Positions 56,889-64,000 of a stretch of DNA of 64,000 nucleotides are shown here, piece by piece. The notes beneath the pieces were generated by a model. It ran no database searches and was not told the origin of the DNA. It saw nothing but the letters and a program-made list of their open reading frames with translations. Origin of the DNA: Sorex araneus (taxonomy: Eukaryota > Chordata > Mammalia > Eulipotyphla > Soricidae); the NCBI RefSeq assembly GCF_027595985.1, contig NC_073304.1:218496000-218559999 (forward strand), given 5' to 3'. The translations under genes were made by a program, and so were the position numbers. Positions within the stretch are counted from its first letter, which is position 1; each line of letters begins with the position of its first letter.

Positions 56889-58071
56889 CCATGTGACATT
56901 ACAGACCACATAAGTCTTTTGTTTTATTCTACAACATTCCCAATGAATACAATGATGCACACTTTGTACTCCAAATGAAATGCATTGCCCATTCTTAGGC
57001 ACATACAATCTCCCAGGAATTAGTCTATCCATTTTCCCTATGAGAAAACTTCCTGGTGCAATATGATTGTGTTAATATGGACAGACTCAGATCCAAGACT
57101 GATTCTTCCGTTTCTTCTCAAAACTAATGCATTCGTATATCCAGACAAGTAGCAAAATATGTCCCCTCCCACTTACCTGAGTTCTTAGGTGGAAAAAAAA
57201 ATTAAATCCAACCTTCTAATCACTTGGCTGGCTTTACTGACAACAGCTCGAACTTTTTTTGGTGATCTCCAAAAGTAACCTCACCTCATGGGAAAAGACA
57301 CATTTCACCACATTAAACTTGTAGGAAATATACAGGAGCTTAGAGCATTGAGCCAGAACCCTTAATAAAACAAAAGATGGTGCTCAAATTGTTATTCATA
57401 GTACTGTACGAATCATTGAACCAAACTCACGGCCACCTTGTCCTGAGTACACACTCACTAACAATTTAAAAGGAATGAAGGTGAGAGGAAAACTGGGGAC
57501 ACTGGGGTGGGAAATGTACACTTTGAAGGGATGGTATTGGAACATTGTATGACTGAAACCCAGTCATGAACAACTTTATAACTGCGTATCTCAGGGTGAT
57601 TCCAATTAAAATATATACTTTTTTAAAAATTCGAAAAGGAATGAAGAACTGTTCTGCAAGATGTGTGATGATCTTCAACTCACGTGATGACCTCCAACGT
57701 TCAATCACACTGTCTTCCGATCACAATATTGAGAAAGATCAATCAGGCCTGTGTGACTTAGAGCAATCCCTGACTTCTGAATAATGCAAGGGGATAAAAC
57801 AACTTCCTATTTTGTAAGAAAAACATAAAGTATTTGAGGGAATAAAAACTTATGTTCATGTGAAACTCCAAACTGTGAAGAGGAGAACTTGTGTGTTCAG
57901 AGGTGCTGTGTTAGACAGAAGGCAGGTACGGTGGGCCCACGGCTAAAAGTCCTGACTGAGCATGCTCAGAGGAAAGGTTGGAGTTGGACCTGGCCAGTCC
58001 ATGGGAGAAGCAGTTGTTCTCATATAGGCGGTAGATTAGGGAAGGCTCCCCCCACATCATGGCAATGAAAT
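56889..58071. other. K8 downstream region
   Basis: No gene recognised apart from the 153-bp L1 insertion at 57481-57633. Confidence 0.5.
57481..57633 (+). mobile_element. Very short L1 3'-end insertion
   Basis: 153 bp of L1 3' UTR and tail only, between perfect 13-bp direct repeats AAAAGGAATGAAG (57468-57480 and 57634-57646). Confidence 0.85.
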
Positions 58072-59149
58072 TTCTTTTTTTTTAATTTTTAAAATTTTAT
58101 TGAATCATCGTGAGATAGTTATAAGCTTTCATGTTTGGGTTACAATCTCACAAGGATCAAACACCCATCCCTCCACCAGTACACATTCCCCACCACCAAT
58201 ATCCAGGGTATAACCCCCCTTTCCCACCCTCCCACTGCCTCCATGGTAGACAATATTCCCCATACTCTCTCTCTACTTTTGGGCATTATAGCTTGCAACA
58301 CAGACACTGAGAGGTCATCGTTTTTGGTCCACTATTTACTTGTGGCATGCATCTCCCATCCCAACTGGTTCCTCCAGCCATGATTTTCTTAGTGATCCCT
58401 TCTCTATTCCATCTGCCTTCTCTCCTCCACTCATGAAGCAGACTTCCAGCTATGGGGCAATCCCCCTGACCATTGTATCTATGGTCCTTGGGTGTCAGCC
58501 TCATGTGATGCTACCCTACACTCCACAAATGAGTGCAGTCCCTCTATGTCTGTCCCTCTCTTTCTGACTCATTTCACTTAGCATGATACTCTCCATGTTT
58601 ATCCATTTATAAGCAAATTTCATGACTTCATCTCTCCTAACGGCTGCATAGTATTTCATTGTGTAGATATACCAAAGTTTCTTTAACCAGTCATCTGTTT
58701 TAGGGCACTCGGGTTGTTTCCATATTTTGGCTATTGTGAACAGTGCTGCAATGAATATATAGGTACAGATATCATTTCTACCATGCTCTTTTGCATCCTC
58801 AGGATATATTCCCAGAAGTGGTATTGCGAGGTCATATGGAAGCTCAATTTCTAGTTTTGAAGGACTGTCCATATTGTTTTCCAGAAAGGCTGGACAAGTC
58901 GGCATTTCCACCAACAGTGAATGACCGTCCCTTTTTCCCCATATCCAAGCCAACACTGGTTGCTCTTGTTCTTTTGGATGTGTGCCAGTCTCTGTGGTGT
59001 GAGACGATATTTCATTGTTGTTTTGATTTGCATCTCTCTGATGACTAGGGATGTGGAGCATTTTTTCATGTGCCTTTTGGCCATTTGTATTTCTTTTTTG
59101 AGGAAAATTCTGTTCATTTCTTCTCCCCATTTTTTGATGGGATTGGAGG
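58072..59149 (-). mobile_element. Older 5'-truncated L1, interrupted by the young L1
   Basis: Minus-strand L1 3' end. The poly(A) tail is at 58074-58084 (T run), then the 3' UTR, then an ORF2 C-terminus in two frames (about 58851-59117 and 58516-58860) because of a frameshift near 58855. It encodes KIWKQPECPKTDDWLKKLWY-type sequence. Its ORF2 match to the young L1 stops at the young copy's poly(A) tail, so the rest may lie beyond the window. Confidence 0.85.
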
Positions 59150-59638
59150 TTTTTTTCTTTTTTTTTTTTTTTTTTTTTAAATTTATTTATTTTTAATTAG
59201 AGAATCACCGTGAGGGTACAGTTACAGATTTATACACTTTTGTGCTTATATTTCCCTCATACAAAGTTCGGGAACCCATCCCTTCACCAGTGCCCATTTT
59301 CCACCACCCGTAAACCCAGTGTCCCTCCCACCCTCCCCAATCCCATCTCCCCCCCACCCCACCCTGCCACTGTGGCAAGGCATTCCCTTCTGTTTTCTCT
59401 CTCTAATTAGCTGTTGTGGTTTGCAATAAAGGTGTTGAGTGGCCGCTGTGCTCAGTCTCTAGCCCTCATTCAGCCCGCAACTCTCTTCCCCCACATGGCC
59501 TTCGACTACAATGTAGTTGGTGATCGCTTCTCTGAGTTGACCTTTCCCCGGAACGTGAGGCCAGCCTCGAAGCCATGGAGTCAACCTCCTGGTACTTATT
59601 TCTACAGTTCTTGGGTGTTAGTCTCCCACTCTGTTATT

Positions 59639-62600
59639 CTATATACCATAGATGAGTGCAATCTTTCTATGTCTGTCTCTCTCTATCTGACTCATTTCAC
59701 TCAGCATGAAACTTTTCATGCCCATCCACTTAACTACAAAATTCTTGACCTCCTTTTTTCTAACAGCTGCATAGTATTCCACTGTATAGATGTACCAAAG
59801 TTTCCTCAACCAGTCATCCGTTCTGGGGCATTCGGGTTTTTTCCAGATTCTGGCTATTGTAAACAGTGTTGCGATGAACATACATGTGCAGATGTTGTTT
59901 CGATTGTACTTTTTTGCCTCTCTGGGATATATTCCCAGCAGTGGTATTGCTGGGTCAAATGGGAATTCAATATCTAATTTTTTGAGAGTCGTCCAAATTG
60001 TTTTCCAGAAGGGCTGAACCAGTCGGCATTCCCACCAGCAGTGAAGAAGGGTCCCTTTCTCCCCACATCCTCTCCAACAGCGGTTGCTTTTGTTCTTTTG
60101 GATGTGTGCTAGTCTCTGTGGTGTGAGGTGGTATCTCATGGTTGTTTTGATCTGCATCTCTCTGATGATTAGTGATGTAGAACACTTTTTCATGTGCCTT
60201 TTGGCCATTCGTATTTCTTCCTTGGTAAAGTTTCTGTTCATTTCTTTGCCCCATTTTTTGATGGGGTTGGATGTTTTCTTCTTGTAGAGCTCAACCAGTG
60301 CTTTATATACCATTGATATCAACCCCTTATCTGATGGGTATTGTGTAAATATCCTTTCCCATTCTGTGGATAGTCTTTGTATTCTGGTCACTGTATCTCT
60401 TGCGGTGCAGAAGCTTTTTAGTTTAATGTAGTCCCATTTGTTGATCTCTGTTTTTACTAGATTGCTTAGTTCCGTGTCACCTTTGAAGATACCCTTATCT
60501 TCAATATCGTGGAGGGTTTCGCCGACCTTGTCTTCAATGTACCTTATGGTTTGTGGTCTAATGTTGAGGTCTTTAATCCATTTTGATCTGACTTTTGTGC
60601 ATGGTGTCAGGTCAAGGTCTAAACCCATTTTTTTGCATGTGGTTGTCCAGTTGTGCCAGCACCATTTGTTAAAGAGGCTTTCCTTGCTCCACTTCACTTC
60701 TCTTGCTCCCTTATCAAAGATTAGATGGTCATACATTTGGGGTTGTGTGTAGGGATATTCCACCCTGTTCCATTGGTCTACGGCTCTGCCTTTGTTCCAG
60801 TACCATGCTGTTTTAATTGTTACTGCTTTGTAGTAAAGTTTGAGGTTGGGGATGGTGATGCCTCCCATCATCTTTTTCCCAAGAATTGTTTTAGCTATCC
60901 TTGGACGTTTGTTATTCCATATGAATTTTAGGATTGCTTGATCCATTTCTTTGAAGAATGTCATGGGTATATTTATAGGGATCGCATTGAATCTGTATAA
61001 TGCTTTAGGGAGTATTGCCATTTTGACAACATTGATTCTCCCTATCCACGAGCAGGGTATATGTTTCCATTTCCTCATGTCCTCTTTGAGTTCATGGAGT
61101 AGCGTTATGTAGTTTTCTTTGTAAAGGTCTTTTACTTCCTTGGTTAAGCTGATTCCGAGGTACCTGATTTTCTGGGGCACGATTGTGAATGGGATTGCTT
61201 TTTTCATGTCCCTTTCCTCTGCCTCATTGTTTGCATATATGAAGGCCATGGATTTTTGGGTATTGATTTTGTAGCCTGCAACTTTACTGTATAAGTCTAT
61301 TGTTTCTAAGAGTTTCTTAGTAGAGGTTTTAGGCTTCTCTAGATATAGTATCATGTCGTCTGCAAATAGTGAGAGTTTGATTTCTTCCCTTCCTATCTGG
61401 ATGCCCTTAATCTCTTTTTCTTGTCTAATAGCTATCGCAAGTACTTCCAGTACTATATTGAAGAGGAGTGGTGAGAGTGGGCATCCTTGTCTTGTGCCTG
61501 ATCTCAGAGGAAAGGCCCTTAGTTTTTCCCCGTTGAGGATAATGCTTGCCGTAGGCTTGTGATAGATGGCTTCGACTATCTTGAGGAAAGTTCCTCCAAA
61601 CCCCATTTTGGCGAGGGTTTTCATCATGAAAGGATGTTGGATCTTGTCAAATGCTTTCTCTGCATCTATTGATATGATCATATGGTTTTTATCTTTCCTT
61701 TTGTTGATATGCTGGATTATGTTGATTGATTTCCGAATGTTAAACCATCCTTGCATCCCTGGGATGAATCCCACTTGGTCGTGGTGTATGATCTTTTTGA
61801 TGAGTTGTTGGATCCTATTTGCTAGTATTTTGTTGAGGATCTTCGCATTGGTGTTCATCAGGGAAATTGGTCTGTAATTTTCTTTCTTAGTGGTGTCTTT
61901 GTTTGCTTTTGGTATTAGGGAGATATGTGCTTCATAGAAACTGTTTGGGAGAGTTCCTGTTTTTTCAATTTCCTGGAAAAGTTTGAGGAAAACAGGCAAT
62001 AGGTCTTCTTTAAATGTTTGGAAGAATTCGCCAGTGAAACCATCTGGGCCTGGGCTTTTGTTTTTGGGGAGGTTTTTGATTACCGTTTCAATTTCCTTAA
62101 CATTGATGGGTCTATTCAGGTATTCCAGGTCTTCTTTCTTCAGTCTTGGGAGATTGTAGGAATCAAGGAATCCATCCATTTCTTTTAGGTTCTCCTTTTT
62201 TGTGGCGTAAAGACTTTCAAAGTAGTCTCTAATGATCTTTTGAATCTCACTGGTTTCTGTTATGATGTCCCCCTTTTCATTTCTGATTCGATTTATTAGA
62301 GTTTTCTCTCTTTCTTTCTTTGTGAGACTTGCTAGCGGTTTATCAATCTTATTTATTTTCTCAAAGAACCAACTCTTTGTTTCATTGATCTTTCGGATTG
62401 TTTTTTTGGTTTCGATGTCATTAATTTCTGCTCTAATTTTTATTATTTCTTTCCTTCGGTCTGGTTTGGGGTCCTTTTTCTGGTCCTTTTCTAGGGTCTT
62501 GAGTCGTAAAGTCAAGCTATCTATGTGGGTCCTTTCTTCCTTCCTGAGGAATGCTTGGAGAGCTATAAATTTTCCCCTTAACACGGCTTTCGCTGCGTCC

Positions 62601-63457
62601 CATAGGTTTTGGTAGCTCGTGTCTTCATTCTCATTTGTTTCTAAGTATCTTTTGATTTCTTCCTTGATTTCCTTCTTGACCCACTCATTGTTCAACATGG
62701 AATTGTTTAATTTCCAGGTGTTTGATTTGATTTTCCGTATTTGTGGGTGGTTAGCTTCTATCTTCAGCGCATCGTGGTCTGAAAAGATGGTTGATACAAT
62801 TTCTATTTTTCCGATTCGATTGAGGTATGTTCTGGGGCCCAGTACATGGTCTATTTTTGAAAATGTTCCATGTGCACTGGAAAAGAATGTGTATTCTTTC
62901 TTTTTGGGGTGTAAGGCCCTGTATAGGTCTATTAGGCCTCTCTCTTCAATTTCTTCATTCAGGGTCAGTGTTTCCTTGTTGAGTTTTGTTCTTGTGGATC
63001 TATCTAGAGGTGATAAGGCCGTATTGAAGTCTCCGACTACAATTGTGCTGTTAGTGATGTCCTCTTTGAAGTCTGTTAGGAGTCGTTTTAAATATTTAGC
63101 CGGTCGTTCGTTAGGAGCATATACGTTTAAGAGTGTGATTTCTTCCTGTTGTACATATCCCTTGATAAACAGAAAATGACCTTCGCTGTCCCTTTTGATC
63201 TTTTTCATCCTGAAATCTATGTTGTCGGATACCAGGATGGCCACTCCAGCTTTTTTAAGGGGGTTGTTTGCTTGGAGGATTGTTTTCCATCCTTTGACTT
63301 TGAGTCTATGTTTACTCTGTTTGTTCAGGTGTGTTTCTTGCAGGCAACAGAATGTTGGGTTTAGTTTCCGGATCCATTTAGCTACTCTGTGTCTCTTGAT
63401 AGGTGCATTTAGGCCATTGACATTGAGAGAGATTATTGTGATGTGGTTTTGTGTCAT
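59639..63457 (-). CDS. L1 ORF2 protein: endonuclease and reverse transcriptase
   Basis: Uninterrupted 1272 codons, close to the 1275 of human L1 ORF2p. The N-terminal APE-type endonuclease has its expected catalytic residues: N12 (SLNVNGLN), E41 (QETHL), D143 and N145 (VVGDFNT), D203 and H228 (SDHD). The reverse transcriptase has the NYRPISLMN block and the FADD catalytic motif near residue 700. A C-terminal Cys/His-rich segment contains [19 protein letters not shown]. It nicks target DNA and primes reverse transcription of its own RNA; it can also mobilise SINEs. Every motif is intact, so activity is plausible but unproven. Confidence 0.96.
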   Translation of the reverse strand: MTQNHITIISLNVNGLNAPIKRHRVAKWIRKLNPTFCCLQETHLNKQSKHRLKVKGWKTILQANNPLKKAGVAILVSDNIDFRMKKIKRDSEGHFLFIKGYVQQEEITLLNVYAPNERPAKYLKRLLTDFKEDITNSTIVVGDFNTALSPLDRSTRTKLNKETLTLNEEIEERGLIDLYRALHPKKKEYTFFSSAHGTFSKIDHVLGPRTYLNRIGKIEIVSTIFSDHDALKIEANHPQIRKIKSNTWKLNNSMLNNEWVKKEIKEEIKRYLETNENEDTSYQNLWDAAKAVLRGKFIALQAFLRKEERTHIDSLTLRLKTLEKDQKKDPKPDRRKEIIKIRAEINDIETKKTIRKINETKSWFFEKINKIDKPLASLTKKEREKTLINRIRNEKGDIITETSEIQKIIRDYFESLYATKKENLKEMDGFLDSYNLPRLKKEDLEYLNRPINVKEIETVIKNLPKNKSPGPDGFTGEFFQTFKEDLLPVFLKLFQEIEKTGTLPNSFYEAHISLIPKANKDTTKKENYRPISLMNTNAKILNKILANRIQQLIKKIIHHDQVGFIPGMQGWFNIRKSINIIQHINKRKDKNHMIISIDAEKAFDKIQHPFMMKTLAKMGFGGTFLKIVEAIYHKPTASIILNGEKLRAFPLRSGTRQGCPLSPLLFNIVLEVLAIAIRQEKEIKGIQIGREEIKLSLFADDMILYLEKPKTSTKKLLETIDLYSKVAGYKINTQKSMAFIYANNEAEERDMKKAIPFTIVPQKIRYLGISLTKEVKDLYKENYITLLHELKEDMRKWKHIPCSWIGRINVVKMAILPKALYRFNAIPINIPMTFFKEMDQAILKFIWNNKRPRIAKTILGKKMMGGITIPNLKLYYKAVTIKTAWYWNKGRAVDQWNRVEYPYTQPQMYDHLIFDKGAREVKWSKESLFNKWCWHNWTTTCKKMGLDLDLTPCTKVRSKWIKDLNIRPQTIRYIEDKVGETLHDIEDKGIFKGDTELSNLVKTEINKWDYIKLKSFCTARDTVTRIQRLSTEWERIFTQYPSDKGLISMVYKALVELYKKKTSNPIKKWGKEMNRNFTKEEIRMAKRHMKKCSTSLIIREMQIKTTMRYHLTPQRLAHIQKNKSNRCWRGCGEKGTLLHCWWECRLVQPFWKTIWTTLKKLDIEFPFDPAIPLLGIYPREAKKYNRNNICTCMFIATLFTIARIWKKPECPRTDDWLRKLWYIYTVEYYAAVRKKEVKNFVVKWMGMKSFMLSEMSQIERDRHRKIALIYGI

Positions 63458-63499
63458 CTTTCTGTGGGATTTGTTGTTCTTATGGGGCTCCTCCTTGCC

Positions 63500-64000
63500 T
63501 TACAGTAGCCCCTTTAGACCTTCTTTCAAGATTGGTTTTGAGTCTATGAAGGACCTGAGCTGTTGTTCATCCGAGAAGTAGTGTATGTTTCCTTCGAGTT
63601 TGAGTGAGAGTTTAGCCGGATAAAGTATTCTTGGTGAGGCATTCATTTCGTTGAGTTTTTTCACTATGTCCCACCATTGTCTTCGGGCTCGGAGGGTTTC
63701 TTCTGACAGATCGGCCGTAAATCTGAGGGGTGCTCCTTTGTATGTGATTTCCCTCTTTGACCTTGCTACTTGTAGAATTGTGTCTCTATCTACAGCATCC
63801 GCCATTCTGACTATGATATGCCTTGGAGTCTTTTTATTTGGGTCTCTTTTTGCTGGCACTCTTCGGACTTCTTGTATCTGGACGCCTGCCTTCTCCAGCT
63901 CTGGGAATTTCTTAGCGATGATGTCTTTGACTATGTTTTTTTCATTGGGGTTACTTCCCTGTGGTTCTGGTACTCCAATGATTCTTATGTTGTTCCTCTT
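63500..64000 (-). CDS. L1 ORF1 protein, C-terminal part (5' end off window)
   Basis: The frame is open from the window edge to the stop at 63500-63502, about 166 residues. It begins KRNNIRIIGVPE, the RRM region of L1 ORF1p, and continues into the C-terminal domain (RRQWWDIVKKLNE, ARILYPAKL-like). ORF1p is the trimeric RNA-binding chaperone of L1 ribonucleoprotein particles. The visible length covers the RRM and C-terminal domain; the coiled coil lies outside. There is no Met at 63859, where the codon is GTG in the middle of the frame. Confidence 0.93.
   Translation of the reverse strand, partial: KRNNIRIIGVPEPQGSNPNEKNIVKDIIAKKFPELEKAGVQIQEVRRVPAKRDPNKKTPRHIIVRMADAVDRDTILQVARSKREITYKGAPLRFTADLSEETLRARRQWWDIVKKLNEMNASPRILYPAKLSLKLEGNIHYFSDEQQLRSFIDSKPILKEGLKGLL

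Larger units (their letters stand above)
59150..64000 (-). mobile_element. Young, apparently intact L1 (LINE-1), 5' end outside the window
   Basis: Runs on the minus strand from beyond 64000 to a poly(A) tail seen as a T run at ~59150-59177. It has ORF1 (3' part), a 42-bp spacer (63458-63499), full ORF2, and a ~460-bp 3' UTR with a G-rich tract (C-rich on the plus strand near 59320-59370) and AATAAA signals at 59181-59190. It has no frameshift or stop in either reading frame seen here. Its 3' end abuts an older L1 (58072-59149), so it inserted into that copy. Confidence 0.93.

Noticed and set aside
60438-63179. Several frames of 67-186 codons on the plus strand of the young L1
   Set aside because: They are antisense shadows of ORF2.

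Overview
This window is nuclear DNA from a mammal. The best guess is a shrew (Soricidae, probably Sorex). The basis is a very abundant tRNA-derived SINE whose head reads GGGCTGGAGCGATAGCACAG, recalled as a shrew SINE family and not checked by search. Many 5'-truncated L1 copies, a nearly intact L1 and an ERV-type solo LTR fit a eulipotyphlan genome.

The genic content is a cluster of eight intronless keratin-associated protein (KRTAP) genes of the ultra-high-cysteine type: K1 (4775-5317, -), K2 (13518-14861, -), K3 (21569-21907, +), K4 (28733-29053, -), K5 (34542-34904, -), K6 (37609-38289, +), K7 (46824-48224, +) and K8 (55755-56354, +). Two protein classes are visible. K2, K6 and K7 start MTH[TS]CCSPCCQP, as KRTAP9 proteins do. 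K1, K3, K4, K5 and K8 start MC(C)SPCC[QP]PTCGGSSCC. All eight share a compact promoter: a CCAAT box (or its complement) about 25-30 bp upstream of a TATA-like box, with the ATG 60-90 bp further on. KAPs cross-link keratin intermediate filaments in the hair cortex through disulfides.

The locus was built by duplication. A tandem duplication relates ~1-4.8 kb to ~7.95-13.5 kb (3' flanks of K1 and K2). A large inverted duplication relates ~12-24.7 kb (K2, K3) to ~31.6-39.9 kb (K5, K6), with K4 in the spacer. K1 looks like a hybrid, with the promoter and N-terminus of the K4 class and the C-terminus and 3' flank of the K2 class. K7 and K8 lie to the right with their own flanks.

Between genes the DNA is mostly retrotransposon: tRNA-SINEs with two alternative tails, L1 3' ends with G-rich/GA-rich UTRs and clear target-site duplications, a 491-bp solo LTR, and a 0.72-kb element joining a GC-rich tandem-repeat head to an L1 3' UTR. 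The right end (58.07-64 kb) is L1 on the minus strand: a 5'-truncated old copy invaded by a young copy with an uninterrupted 1272-codon ORF2 and the 3' part of ORF1 running off the window.

Many long open frames lie antisense or frame-shifted to the KRTAP genes (poly-Gln, Ala/Gly, Ser/Arg). They are by-products of the TGC-TGC-rich coding repeats and are not annotated as genes.
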